This document shows, piece by piece, positions 15,297 through 24,614 of a DNA stretch of 64,000 bases (positions within the stretch are counted from its first letter, which is position 1; each line of letters starts with the position of its first letter). Made by a program: the position numbers and the translations under genes. A model generated the notes under the pieces. That model searched no databases. It was not told the DNA's origin and was given only the letters and a program-made list of their open reading frames with translations. This stretch comes from an uncultured Porphyromonadaceae bacterium (GTDB lineage Bacteria; Bacteroidota; Bacteroidia; Bacteroidales; Muribaculaceae). The stretch is taken from contig UQER01000011.1 of NCBI GenBank assembly GCA_900540205.1, positions 20,435-84,434 of the forward strand. The letters are read 5' to 3'.

Positions 15297-17279
15297 ATGA
15301 AACTGAAAGTCACTTTGCTCCTCGCTACACTTCTGGCGTGTGTATCAGCTGTCAGCGCCCAGAAACTGACCCCGATAACCTGGGATGCGTCAGTAACGGC
15401 CAACAGCACCGACAACGCTACAGTAACCATCTCGGCGAAAATTGAAAAAGGCTGGCACCTCTACGGCTTCAATCTGCCCGACGACGGCCCCAATTCTACC
15501 TCAATTGTGCTGAATCTGCCCGAAGGGGTCACTGCCGACGGCGAAATCACTCCTTCGCGTCAGCCGGTGGAGAAATTCGACCCCATCTTCTCGCTGAAAC
15601 TGGCATGGTGGGATGACGATGTGACATTCACTCAGAAGCTGAAAATCACCGACGGCAAGACCCATGAAATAGACGGATATGTGTACTTCCAGGGATGCAA
15701 CGACCAAACCTGTATCAGCCCGTCGAAAACGCCGTTCAGCATCTCTGTCGGCACCGGACCCGAAGCTGCGGAAGAGACACCGGTAACGGACTCAGTAGCC
15801 GCCGTGACTACTTCGGCTGTACAGACGGCAAAGGTTGCCGGCAACGACACCGACTGGTGGGCGCCCGTTGAAATCACCGACAGCGAGGCAGAACGCACAT
15901 CGGCCGACAACCCCTGGTGGATTATCTTCCTGTGGGGATTCGGCGGCGGCCTCATCGCGCTGCTCACACCCTGCGTATGGCCCATGATTCCAATGACCGT
16001 AAGTTTCTTCCTTAAAAAGAGCGGCAACCGCCGGAAAGCTGTCACAGATGCCCTCATCTACGGCATCAGCATCGTTGTGATTTACCTTTCGCTCGGTTTG
16101 GCCATCACCGCCATTTTCGGAGCCAGCAAACTCAACGAACTGTCGACCAACGCAATTTTCAACATAGCATTCTTCCTGCTGCTCGTAATTTTCGCCATCT
16201 CATTCTTCGGCGGATTCGACATCACCCTCCCCTCCAAGTGGAGCAATTCGGTAGACGCCAAGGCGGAACGCGCCACCGGCCTGCTGAGCATCTTCTTCAT
16301 GGCCTTCACCCTGGCGCTCGTTTCCTTCTCCTGCACCGGTCCCATCATCGGCACCCTGCTTGTCGAGGCGGCCACTATGGGCAATCTTGTCGGTCCGGCC
16401 ATCGGAATGCTCGGATTCGCCATCGCCCTTGCCCTCCCCTTTTCGCTGTTTGCCATCTTCCCGTCATGGCTCAAAGAGATGCCCCGTTCAGGCGGCTGGC
16501 TCAATTCGGTGAAAGTGGTGCTGGGATTCCTGGAACTCGCCCTGTCGCTCAAATTCCTGTCGGTGGCCGACCTGGCCTACGGCTGGGGACTTCTTGACCG
16601 CGAGGTGTTCGTCTGCCTGTGGGTGGTGATTTTTGCCATGCTCGGCTTCTACCTGCTCGGCAAAATCAGATTCAGCCACGACGCTCCGCTCGATCACGTG
16701 TCGATTCCGCGCTTCTTCCTCTCGCTTGCATCCCTGTCGTTCGCACTCTACCTCATTCCGGGTCTGTGGGGCGCGCCTCTCAAGGGCGTGAGCGCCTTTG
16801 TACCCCCGCTGTTCACTCAGGATTTCAGCCTTTACACCGGCGGCCAGTTCGAGGAATTCGATGATTTCGACAAAGGCATGGAGTATGCCGAGCGCAACCA
16901 CCGCCCCGTGCTCATCGATTTCTCGGGTTACGGATGCGTGAACTGCCGCAAGATGGAAGGCGCTGTGTTTGACACACCGGTTGTCACACAAACAATCAAG
17001 GAGAATTTCGTGTTGATTAAACTGATGGTCGACGACAAGACTCCCCTTGCGCAACCTATGACCGTGGAAGAGAACGGCAAGCAGCTGACACTTGAGACCA
17101 TCGGCGACAAATGGAGCTACCTCCAGCGCAGCAAATTCTCAGCCAACTCCCAGCCGTACTACATCATGCTCGACAATGACGGCGCAGCACTGGCTCCGCC
17201 GACATACTACGACGAGAATGTGACCAAATTTGTGGAGTGGCTCAACTCCGGCCTCAAGGCATATGCTGCGGGCAATTGA
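15297..17279 (+). CDS. dsbD: Thiol:disulfide interchange protein DsbD
   Basis: 660 residues with the classic three-part layout. A signal peptide (ending near VSAQ) leads to a periplasmic alpha domain with Cys pair GCNDQTC near 133-139. A hydrophobic CcdA-type core runs from ~205 to ~500 with TPCVWPMIP and SFSCTGPIIG carrying the membrane Cys pair. A C-terminal thioredoxin domain has GYGCVNCRKM near 543-552. It moves electrons from cytoplasmic thioredoxin to periplasmic proteins. The stop (TGA 17277-17279) lies 36 bases before mazG, suggesting co-transcription. Family length is normal. Confidence 0.93.
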   Translation: MKLKVTLLLATLLACVSAVSAQKLTPITWDASVTANSTDNATVTISAKIEKGWHLYGFNLPDDGPNSTSIVLNLPEGVTADGEITPSRQPVEKFDPIFSLKLAWWDDDVTFTQKLKITDGKTHEIDGYVYFQGCNDQTCISPSKTPFSISVGTGPEAAEETPVTDSVAAVTTSAVQTAKVAGNDTDWWAPVEITDSEAERTSADNPWWIIFLWGFGGGLIALLTPCVWPMIPMTVSFFLKKSGNRRKAVTDALIYGISIVVIYLSLGLAITAIFGASKLNELSTNAIFNIAFFLLLVIFAISFFGGFDITLPSKWSNSVDAKAERATGLLSIFFMAFTLALVSFSCTGPIIGTLLVEAATMGNLVGPAIGMLGFAIALALPFSLFAIFPSWLKEMPRSGGWLNSVKVVLGFLELALSLKFLSVADLAYGWGLLDREVFVCLWVVIFAMLGFYLLGKIRFSHDAPLDHVSIPRFFLSLASLSFALYLIPGLWGAPLKGVSAFVPPLFTQDFSLYTGGQFEEFDDFDKGMEYAERNHRPVLIDFSGYGCVNCRKMEGAVFDTPVVTQTIKENFVLIKLMVDDKTPLAQPMTVEENGKQLTLETIGDKWSYLQRSKFSANSQPYYIMLDNDGAALAPPTYYDENVTKFVEWLNSGLKAYAAGN

Positions 17280-17315
17280 TTGTTTGATAACGATAAATTA
17301 TTTCATCCATCATAC

Positions 17316-18128
17316 ATGCATACACGTCAGGAAAAAATAGAAGCTTTAGGCCGGGTGCTCGATGTGCTCGACACACTCAGGGTAAAATGCCCGTGGGACG
17401 CCAAACAGACAAACGAGACGCTGCGTGAGAACACCATAGAAGAGGTGTTCGAGTTGTGCGACGCCCTTATGAACGACAACGACGCCGACATAAAGAAAGA
17501 ATTGGGCGATGTGTTGCTCCATGTCTGCTTCTATGCAAAAATCGGCGAAGAGAAAGGTAAATTCGACATCGCCGACGTGGCCGACGCCCTGGCGACAAAA
17601 CTCATCTACCGCCACCCTCACGTCTACGGCAATGTTGAGGCCGACACAGCACAGCAAGTGTCGATGAATTGGGAACAGCTCAAACTCAAAGAGAAAGGTG
17701 GAAACCGCAGCATTCTGGCCGGAGTGCCCAACGCCCTGCCCGCACTGATCAAAGCCTACCGCGTTCAGGAAAAAGCCGCAAATGCCGGATTCGACTGGGA
17801 GAAACCTGCCGATGTTTGGGCCAAAGTGAAAGAAGAAATCAATGAATTCTCCGCCGAAGCCACTGCAGCCGAAGCCGGCACTCCCCTCTCTGCAGAGCAA
17901 CAGAAACGGATGGAGGCGGAAATGGGCGATGTGCTCTTCTCACTGATTAATGCAGCCCGTCTTTACGGCATCCACCCCGAAGCCGCACTGGAACGCACCA
18001 ACAAAAAGTTCATCTCGCGTTTCAACCACATGGAAGCTGCCGCCAAGGCTCAGGGTCTGAACTTCCGTGAAATGAAGCTCGAACAGATGGACGCACTCTG
18101 GAACGAAGCGAAAAAAGCAGAACAATAA
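17316..18128 (+). CDS. mazG: Nucleoside triphosphate pyrophosphohydrolase MazG
   Basis: 270 residues with the two-domain MazG layout. The first domain holds the metal-binding helices NTIEEVFELCDAL and KKELGDVLLHVCFYAK. The second holds EKPADVWAKVKEEINEF and EMGDVLFSLINAARL. RVKCPWDAKQTNETLRENT is typical of the full-length enzyme. It hydrolyses (d)NTPs to monophosphates, cleaning aberrant nucleotides or lowering ppGpp. ATG at 17316 is chosen over an in-frame TTG at 17280 that abuts dsbD, because family members start just before the RQEKIEALGR helix. Confidence 0.93.
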   Translation: MHTRQEKIEALGRVLDVLDTLRVKCPWDAKQTNETLRENTIEEVFELCDALMNDNDADIKKELGDVLLHVCFYAKIGEEKGKFDIADVADALATKLIYRHPHVYGNVEADTAQQVSMNWEQLKLKEKGGNRSILAGVPNALPALIKAYRVQEKAANAGFDWEKPADVWAKVKEEINEFSAEATAAEAGTPLSAEQQKRMEAEMGDVLFSLINAARLYGIHPEAALERTNKKFISRFNHMEAAAKAQGLNFREMKLEQMDALWNEAKKAEQ

Positions 18129-18190
18129 ACTTTTCCGCATCCAGCCGGTCAAATCAATTGAACTTATACGTACAAAACCGCTTAACCACT

Positions 18191-18589
18191 ATGAAACCAA
18201 TGAAACTGGCAGCCATCATGGCCCTCTGCGCCGCTTCCACACCCGTCATAAGCCCCACGGCATACGCACAGGTGCAGCAGCTTGACGCCGAGATCAACAT
18301 CATACCTGACAAGACGATAAATACCGACGACGGTATCCGCATATCGCTCTGTCTGGTGGGAATTCCCCATACATCACAGCGCATTGACAGCATCGACCTC
18401 ATAGTAGGGAAACAGAAGATTGCCGCCACCGACATCGACGGAGTTGACTTCGAACGCTATTTCCAGTTTGAGGACGACGGCGTGCAGGTAATCGAAGTAG
18501 ACTTCCCGTTCAAGGGGCAGCTTCCCAAGACCGCCGAGCTGATTTTCCATACAGTCAAAGGCGACATCCTCGCCCCTGCACGGCAGTAA
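18191..18589 (+). CDS. Hypothetical secreted protein
   Basis: 132 residues, not recognised. A signal peptide (MKPMKLAAIMALCAASTPVISPTAYAQ) is followed by a short beta-rich domain without cysteines (INIIPDKTINTDDGIRISLCLVG has one Cys only). It suggests a single Ig-like or periplasmic fold. It sits alone between mazG and topB on the same strand, with 62 bases to the former, so it may share the mazG transcript. No function is proposed. Confidence 0.65.
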   Translation: MKPMKLAAIMALCAASTPVISPTAYAQVQQLDAEINIIPDKTINTDDGIRISLCLVGIPHTSQRIDSIDLIVGKQKIAATDIDGVDFERYFQFEDDGVQVIEVDFPFKGQLPKTAELIFHTVKGDILAPARQ

Positions 18590-18662
18590 GCCCCCACCCT
18601 GCCCCCTCCTCCCCGCCACGTCTGTATTCCGCCGTTAAAAGTAACCTCCAAATTTCACCACA

Positions 18663-20750
18663 TTGAAAGTCTGCATCACAGAGAAACCGAGCGTTGCCAA
18701 AGATATTGCCGCAATTTTAGGCGCATCAGAGCGTCACGACGGCTATTTCGAGGGGAACGGCTATCAGGTCACCTGGACATTCGGCCATCTGTGCACTCTC
18801 AAGGAGCCGGCCGACTACACCGACTATTGGAAACGGTGGAACCTCAGTTCACTCCCCATGCTTCCGCCGAAATTCGGCATAAAGCTCATAAACGACCGAG
18901 GCTACGAACATCAGTTCAATGTCATCAAATCACTTTCCGAAAATGCCGAGGAGATAATAAACTGCGGCGATGCCGGCCAGGAAGGTGAACTGATACAGCG
19001 GTGGGTGATGCAGAAAGCCGGAGTGAAGTGCCCGGTGAAACGTCTGTGGATTTCGTCGCTCACCGACCAGTCCATACGCGAAGGGTTCAGCCGGCTCAAA
19101 CCGTCGGCCGATTTCGATAATCTCTATCATGCAGGGCTATCGCGCGCCATCGGCGACTGGATTCTCGGCATGAACGCCACACGTCTTTACTCACTTAAAT
19201 ACGCGCAAAACAGCAACGTTCTGTCCGTGGGGCGCGTGCAGACCCCTACTCTTGCCCTCATAGTGCAGCGGCATTTCGAGATAGCGAATTTCAAGCCCGA
19301 AGATTACTGGGAACTTAAAACTATCTACAAGGATGCCCTGTTCAATGCCACCAAGGGGCGTTTCAACACGCCGGAATCGGCACAGGCGGCACTTGAAAAG
19401 ATAAAAGACCTCCCGTTCACCGTCACTGATGTACAGGAAAAGAAAGGACGCGAGGCACCTCCACGCCTGTTCGACCTCACATCGCTGCAGGTGGAGTGCA
19501 ACAAGAAATTCGGGTGGACCGCCGACGAGACCCTGAAGCTCATCCAGAGCCTATATGAAAAGAAGGTGACCACCTACCCGCGTGTCGACACCACCTATCT
19601 GAGCGACGACATCTATCCGCAGGTGCCAGGCATCCTGACAAAAATGTCGCCCTATGCCAGCCTTACCGCGCCGGTGCTTGCAAATAAGATACCGAAAAGC
19701 AAGAAGGTGTTCGACAACTCCAAAGTCACGGACCACCACGCCATTATCCCCACAGGCGAATCTCCCTCGCAGCTTGTGGGCAACGAACGGCATCTTTACC
19801 ATCTCATAGCCCTGCGTTTCATCGCGGCCTTTTATCCCGACTGCGAGTTTAACCAGACCACCGCCCTCGGAAAGGTGGCTGATGTGGAATTCAAGGCCAC
19901 AGGCAAGGTAATCACCTCGCAGGGATGGCGCGCCGTTTTCGACAAAAAGACCGACACCACCGGCGAAAGCGAATCGCAGGATGGCGACACCGACCGCATC
20001 CTGCCGCCGCTTACTGCCGGCGAAAGCGGCCCACACACCCCGTCGCTGCAGAAACGCACCACCCAGCCCCCGAAGCTCTACACCGAGGGAACACTGCTGC
20101 GTGCCATGGAAACGGCCGGAAAAACCGTGGACGACGAGGAGCTGCGCGATGCAATGAAGGAGAACGGCATCGGCCGTCCCTCCACACGCGCATCCATAAT
20201 CGAGACGCTGTTCAACCGGCATTACATAGCCCGTCAACGCAAAAACATAGTGGCCACTCAGGCCGGTATCGACCTCATAGCCCTGATCAACGAAGAGCTG
20301 CTGAAAAGTGCAAAACTGACCGGTCTGTGGGAGAACAAACTGCGCCGCATCGAACGCGGCGACTACAGCGCTTCCGACTTCATCGGCGAACTGAAGGAAC
20401 TCATCTCGTCGATAGTGCTCAATGTCCTGTCCGACAACTCCATGCGCAAAATCGCGATTGTCGATGCAGAACAGCAGAAAAAAAATGCTCCTAAATCAAA
20501 ATCTGCTTCAGGCACATCCGAAGGCAGTACAAAAACAGCCACGACACGGAAACCGGCCATAAAGACATACGAACAGATTCAATGCCCGCTCTGCGGAAAA
20601 GGTCATATTCTTAAAGGCCGCACCGCCTTCGGATGCTCTGAATTCCAAAGCGGATGCAGCCTGCGCCTCCCTTTCAGCGATTATCCGGACACCTTGACAC
20701 CTGCCAGACTGAACACAGCCATCAAAAAGAATTTCAGACATGAATCTTAA
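18663..20750 (+). CDS. topB: DNA topoisomerase III
   Basis: 695 residues of the type IA family. The Toprim domain opens with KVCITEKPSVAKDIA, and GDAGQEGELIQRW near 101-113 supplies the acidic residues. The catalytic Tyr lies in KKVTTYPRVDTTYLSDD near residue 305. GRVQTPTLALIVQR and NGIGRPSTRASIIETL are family landmarks. A C-terminal Cys motif (CPLCGKGHILKGRTAFGCSEF) forms a zinc-ribbon-like element. It relaxes negative supercoils and decatenates DNA. The start is TTG at 18663: family members begin exactly here and no upstream ATG fits. The stop overlaps the start of a small Cys-rich gene. Confidence 0.93.
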   Translation: MKVCITEKPSVAKDIAAILGASERHDGYFEGNGYQVTWTFGHLCTLKEPADYTDYWKRWNLSSLPMLPPKFGIKLINDRGYEHQFNVIKSLSENAEEIINCGDAGQEGELIQRWVMQKAGVKCPVKRLWISSLTDQSIREGFSRLKPSADFDNLYHAGLSRAIGDWILGMNATRLYSLKYAQNSNVLSVGRVQTPTLALIVQRHFEIANFKPEDYWELKTIYKDALFNATKGRFNTPESAQAALEKIKDLPFTVTDVQEKKGREAPPRLFDLTSLQVECNKKFGWTADETLKLIQSLYEKKVTTYPRVDTTYLSDDIYPQVPGILTKMSPYASLTAPVLANKIPKSKKVFDNSKVTDHHAIIPTGESPSQLVGNERHLYHLIALRFIAAFYPDCEFNQTTALGKVADVEFKATGKVITSQGWRAVFDKKTDTTGESESQDGDTDRILPPLTAGESGPHTPSLQKRTTQPPKLYTEGTLLRAMETAGKTVDDEELRDAMKENGIGRPSTRASIIETLFNRHYIARQRKNIVATQAGIDLIALINEELLKSAKLTGLWENKLRRIERGDYSASDFIGELKELISSIVLNVLSDNSMRKIAIVDAEQQKKNAPKSKSASGTSEGSTKTATTRKPAIKTYEQIQCPLCGKGHILKGRTAFGCSEFQSGCSLRLPFSDYPDTLTPARLNTAIKKNFRHES

Positions 20751-20919
20751 CACTCTCCTACAGTGGGGAGGCATGATTGCCATCCTGCTGATTGTCATTG
20801 TTCTGGCTGTAATCCGTATTATACGGTTCATCAAGTCGATGCGTTCCTCCGACGGCCCTCAGTGTTCATGCGGCTGCGAGGGTTGCGTCCTTAAATGCGA
20901 CCGACGGAAGCCCAAATAA
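20740..20919 (+). CDS. Small Cys-rich single-pass membrane protein (FeoB-associated-like)
   Basis: 59 residues, starting inside the last codons of topB (overlap 11 bases) in another frame. A hydrophobic helix (about 10-30, GGMIAILLIVIVLAVIRII) is followed by a basic turn and a short cytoplasmic tail CSCGCEGCVLKC with five cysteines. The layout resembles FeoB-associated Cys-rich membrane proteins, but no feoB lies nearby. Metal binding is an inference from the cysteines. A promoter for the next gene begins immediately at its stop codon. Confidence 0.7.
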   Translation: MNLNTLLQWGGMIAILLIVIVLAVIRIIRFIKSMRSSDGPQCSCGCEGCVLKCDRRKPK

Positions 20920-20920
20920 A

Positions 20921-20952
20921 TTTGGCATTGCACCCACTTATACGTATCTTTG
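20921..20952 (+). promoter_or_regulatory. Promoter of the HU operon
   Basis: TTTG (20921-20924), 20-base spacer, TATCTTTG (20945-20952). Exact -33/-7 match; the HU start codon is 26 bases further on. Confidence 0.78.
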
Positions 20953-20978
20953 CACCCACACCATTCACCATAAATCAC

Positions 20979-21263
20979 ATGGACCAAAAAGCATTCGTTT
21001 CCACGCTGGCTCAGCGCATGTCGTGCGACAACGCCACGGCAGCCGGACTGCTTGATAAGCTCAGCACCCTGCTGGCCGACCAGTGCGGCGAGGGAAACAG
21101 GATTGCCATCCCCGGATTCGGCACATTCGAAGGACTCAAACATGACGAAGAGATAACAACCGACCTCGCCTCGGGCAAACGCATGCTTCTCCCCCCTTCC
21201 ATTGAAGTGAAATTCACCGCTGGCGGAATGCTGAAAAAACATGTAAAGGAGGGACTACGATGA
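20979..21263 (+). CDS. HU/IHF-family DNA-binding protein
   Basis: 94 residues. The HU fold is indicated by an N-terminal helical pair (KAFVSTLAQRMSCDNATAAGLLDKLSTLL) and the RIAIPGFGTFEGLKHDEE beta segment; the usual DNA-bending arm is short and ends SGKRMLLPPSIEVKFTAGG. It probably binds DNA as a dimer, perhaps with the next gene's product. The start at 20979 follows the promoter; a longer frame from 20895 would run through the promoter and is rejected. The stop overlaps the next start (ATGA). Confidence 0.87.
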   Translation: MDQKAFVSTLAQRMSCDNATAAGLLDKLSTLLADQCGEGNRIAIPGFGTFEGLKHDEEITTDLASGKRMLLPPSIEVKFTAGGMLKKHVKEGLR

Positions 21264-22405
21264 GCACCATATCACTTCCCCAGCTTATTGATGCCCTGAT
21301 CGCCACCGGGATAGCAGACAGCGCAACCATCCGGAACTTTATTCAGGAATTCACTGCCATCATTGAAGGCACACTGGCGCGCGGCGAAAGTGTGTCGGTA
21401 AAAGGAATTGGCACATTCCACGCAGTCGAGGTCGCCGACGAACTTTACATCGAGTTCGCACCGGATGCAACTCTGGCCGAAACCGTCAATGCCCCCTTCT
21501 CCATTTTTGAGCCGGTAGAGCTGCCCGACAATCTTACGGATGCCGACATGGAAACCGCCGAAATGGCGTGCAACGAAACCGAACCGGCCAGTCAGCCATG
21601 TCCCCCGCCCATCCCACCGCGGCGTGAGGCGGCAGCCCCGGAGCCAGCTGCCACCTCTCCGGTTTCTGCACCGGCTCCAAATCCCATAATAGAAACTCCT
21701 GTTCAACCGGAACATGCAGAGCCGGAACACAAAACGGCTGCACCGGTTTCCGGTAACAATGAGCCGGAACAAACGCCGCATAACACCTTACCGACAAAAG
21801 AGATTGAGAAGATTATAGAACACGAGCGCGTGGTGGAGGTTCGTGACCATTCGTCGCATCACACCATGCATATCGTGATTGCCTCGCTGCTATCTCTGGT
21901 GGCCGGTCTGGCCATAGGATATTTCGCCAATAACCGTTTAAACCTCAGCCACATCAAAAACGTTAATATTGAAGCCGAGGGCGTAAACGTGATAAGCAAG
22001 ACCGAAGCGAAAGAAGGCAAATCCGCAACTGCCGACAGCGTGGCCTCCGTTGCTGCCGGACACTCTGCCAGCATCCCTGCCGACACCGTCAGCCCCGGCC
22101 AAGGTTCAACAGCGGTTGAACCGGAAGCTAAAACAATGGAAAGTCCCCGTGCCGCCATCGTCACCGATACCGTGAAAGCCAACCGATATCTCACCACCAT
22201 GGCACGCCGGCACTACGGCAAGAAGATATTCTGGGTTTACATCTATGAGGAGAATAAAAATATCATTGACGATCCGGACCACATTGCGCCTAACACCGTG
22301 GTCGTGATACCCCCGGCCGAAAAGTACGGAATCAAAGCCGGCGACAAAGAGAGTGAGGCAGATGCCATGCGCCGCGCCCAAGCAATTGTCAACAGTCAAA
22401 AATGA
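21260..22405 (+). CDS. HU domain - transmembrane - LysM-like fusion protein
   Basis: 381 residues in three parts. Residues 1-~90 are an HU-like domain (LPQLIDALIATGIADSATIR, then VSVKGIGTFHAVEV). Residues ~100-200 are a Pro/Glu/Thr-rich linker. One hydrophobic helix (about 207-222, IVIASLLSLVAGLAIGYF) follows. The far C-terminus has RYLTTMARRHYGKKIFWVYIYEENK, then PNTVVVIPP, which resembles a LysM-type fold. With the N-terminus in the cytoplasm, the protein could link DNA to the envelope. The gene overlaps the HU gene by four bases, so the two are co-translated and could form mixed HU dimers. The LysM call is by pattern only. Confidence 0.75.
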   Translation: MSTISLPQLIDALIATGIADSATIRNFIQEFTAIIEGTLARGESVSVKGIGTFHAVEVADELYIEFAPDATLAETVNAPFSIFEPVELPDNLTDADMETAEMACNETEPASQPCPPPIPPRREAAAPEPAATSPVSAPAPNPIIETPVQPEHAEPEHKTAAPVSGNNEPEQTPHNTLPTKEIEKIIEHERVVEVRDHSSHHTMHIVIASLLSLVAGLAIGYFANNRLNLSHIKNVNIEAEGVNVISKTEAKEGKSATADSVASVAAGHSASIPADTVSPGQGSTAVEPEAKTMESPRAAIVTDTVKANRYLTTMARRHYGKKIFWVYIYEENKNIIDDPDHIAPNTVVVIPPAEKYGIKAGDKESEADAMRRAQAIVNSQK

Positions 22406-22479
22406 TTAAATCTTAATAGAGGTAAACTCTTAATAGATAAAATTAACACTCTCTTTTCACACTTTAGCCACCTATTTCA

Positions 22480-22634
22480 TATTTTTGCACCACAATCAAG
22501 GGGAAGATGCACCTGCCGCGCCGCGGTCGGCGCATCTGCCTTTATGATGCAGTGCAATCGCTTAATTCTCAAAGCTTAAGCATCAGGACAACAACGAATT
22601 AATCTAAACACAACATCTATAACACCAACACATT
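22480..22634 (+). promoter_or_regulatory. -7 element and structured leader of the moxR-bat operon
   Basis: TATTTTTG at 22480-22487 matches the -7 consensus; the -33 region has only TTTC. The predicted leader (~140 bases) contains a GC-rich hairpin closed by AGATGC (22505-22510) and GCATCT (22532-22537), and a second possible stem GCTTAA/TTAAGC near 22559-22580. The structures could modulate expression of the operon; this is inference. Confidence 0.5.
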
Positions 22635-23630
22635 ATGAGTGAACCGGTTAACATCCGCGACCTTAACGACCTCGTTGCAGGTAAAAGAGATTTCGTAAAT
22701 CTGATTACCCGAGGGATGGACCAGACCATCGTCGGTCAGAAACACCTTGTGGAATCGCTCCTTATAGCCCTCCTTTCCAACGGCCACGTGCTGCTTGAAG
22801 GTGTCCCCGGTCTGGCAAAGACCCTTGCCATCAAGACACTCGCACAGATTATCGACGCCAAATACAGCCGTATTCAGTTCACCCCCGACCTTCTCCCCGC
22901 CGACGTTGTGGGAACCATGGTCTACAGCGTCAAGAACGAGACATTCCAGGTGAAAAAAGGCCCGGTGTTTGCTAATTTCGTCCTTGCCGACGAAATCAAC
23001 CGCGCACCTGCCAAGGTTCAGTCCTCGCTGCTTGAGGCCATGCAGGAACGCCAGGTGACAATCGGCGACAAGACCTTCCAGCTCGACGAGCCCTTCCTTG
23101 TGATGGCCACCCAGAACCCCATCGAACAGGAAGGCACCTACCCCCTCCCCGAAGCGCAGGTCGACCGTTTCCTCCTCAAGGTGGTCATCGGCTACCCGTC
23201 GCGCGACGAGGAAAAACAGATTATCCGCCAGAACATCTCGAATGAGAAAAAAGAGGTTCGTCCGCTCCTCAAGCCCGAAGAGATTATCGAGGCACAGAAA
23301 GTTGTAGAGCAGATCTACATCGACGAAAAGATTGAACGCTACATAGTCGACATTGTTTTCGCAACCCGCTTCCCCGCCGAATACGGCCTGAACGACCTGA
23401 CCGGCATCATCGGATTCGGAGCCTCTCCGCGTGCCTCCATCTCACTTGCGCGTGCCGCCCGCTCATATGCCTTCCTACACCAGCGCGGTTACGTGATTCC
23501 CGAGGATGTGCGCGCCGTATGCCACGATGTTCTACGTCACCGTATCGGCCTGACCTACGAGGCCGAGGCCAACAACATCACTGCCGACGAAATCATCTCC
23601 GAAATTCTGGACAAAGTCGAGGTGCCCTGA
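22635..23630 (+). CDS. moxR: MoxR-family AAA+ ATPase
   Basis: 331 residues. Walker A is EGVPGLAKT near 52-60 and Walker B is FVLADEINRAP near 117. The ATQNPIEQEGTYPLPEAQVDRFL signature is the MoxR hallmark. MoxR ATPases act as chaperone-like activators of VWA proteins, encoded here by the following genes. It heads the Bat (Bacteroides aerotolerance) operon, conserved in order in Bacteroidales. The next gene starts 45 bases downstream. Confidence 0.94.
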   Translation: MSEPVNIRDLNDLVAGKRDFVNLITRGMDQTIVGQKHLVESLLIALLSNGHVLLEGVPGLAKTLAIKTLAQIIDAKYSRIQFTPDLLPADVVGTMVYSVKNETFQVKKGPVFANFVLADEINRAPAKVQSSLLEAMQERQVTIGDKTFQLDEPFLVMATQNPIEQEGTYPLPEAQVDRFLLKVVIGYPSRDEEKQIIRQNISNEKKEVRPLLKPEEIIEAQKVVEQIYIDEKIERYIVDIVFATRFPAEYGLNDLTGIIGFGASPRASISLARAARSYAFLHQRGYVIPEDVRAVCHDVLRHRIGLTYEAEANNITADEIISEILDKVEVP

Positions 23631-23675
23631 TAACAAGGCGCTTCAACGAATACCCAACTTATACAGCAACCGTAC

Positions 23676-24545
23676 ATGGACGCCAAAGAGCTTCTGAAAA
23701 AAGTCAGACGAATTGAAATAAAAACCCGCGGGCTGTCGCAGAACATCTTCGCCGGAGAATATCATTCCGCCTTCAAAGGGAGGGGAATGATGTTCTCTGA
23801 AGTGCGCGAATATCAGTATGGCGACGACATACGCGACATTGACTGGAACGTTACGGCGCGCCACAACAAGCCGTACGTCAAGGTGTTCGAGGAAGAACGC
23901 GAACTTACGGTCATGCTGCTTGTCGATGTCAGCGGTTCGCGCCTTTTCGGAGCTGTGGGCGAGGAGAAACGCGAGATGATTGCGGAGATAGCCGCCACGC
24001 TGGCGTTTTCAGCCATCCAGAACAACGACAAAATCGGGGTGATTTTCTTCTCCGACAAGATAGAGAAATTCATTCCGCCCAAGAAAGGACGCAAGCACAT
24101 CCTGTTCATAATCCGTGAACTGCTTGACTTCACACCCGAGAGCCGCGGCACCGATATCGGCATGGTGCTCCGCTACTTCTCTGATGCCCTGAAAAAGCGT
24201 TGCACCACATTCCTGATTTCCGACTTTATCGACGAAAAGGACTATTACAAGGCTCTTTCAATAGCTTCGAACAAGCACGACGTCTACGGCGTACAGGTCT
24301 ACGACAAACGCGATGCACAGCTTCCCGATGTGGGTCTGATGCGCGTGGCCGACCTCGAGACCGGCACCGAACAGTGGGTTGACACATCCTCGAAACGTGT
24401 ACGCAACGATTATAGCCGCTGGTGGTATGAACGTCAGCAGAACATGTCCGACACACTGAAACGTTGCCGGGTAGGCTCTGTAAGCGTGGCCACCGACGAG
24501 GATTTCGTCAGCGCGCTCAAAGGATTGTTCCAGAAGCACGCCTGA
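23676..24545 (+). CDS. DUF58 protein (VWA-like)
   Basis: 289 residues. The N-terminus has the DUF58 hallmark GRGMMFSEVREYQYGDDIRDIDWNVTARHNKPYVKVFEEERE, and a VWA-like metal site follows as LLVDVSGSRLFG near 92-103. DUF58 proteins regularly follow MoxR and are thought to be its partners or substrates. No membrane segment or signal peptide is visible, so it is cytoplasmic. Length is normal. Confidence 0.92.
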   Translation: MDAKELLKKVRRIEIKTRGLSQNIFAGEYHSAFKGRGMMFSEVREYQYGDDIRDIDWNVTARHNKPYVKVFEEERELTVMLLVDVSGSRLFGAVGEEKREMIAEIAATLAFSAIQNNDKIGVIFFSDKIEKFIPPKKGRKHILFIIRELLDFTPESRGTDIGMVLRYFSDALKKRCTTFLISDFIDEKDYYKALSIASNKHDVYGVQVYDKRDAQLPDVGLMRVADLETGTEQWVDTSSKRVRNDYSRWWYERQQNMSDTLKRCRVGSVSVATDEDFVSALKGLFQKHA

Positions 24546-24614
24546 CCACTCACAATCCGGACCTCAGGCAGTGGCTAACCACCCTTTCTAAGCTCCAGCA
24601 TTTCCAACATAACG

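Noticed and set aside
20895..20978. N-terminal extension of the HU gene
   Set aside because: It would run through the small Cys-rich gene end and an exact promoter; the family starts at 20979.
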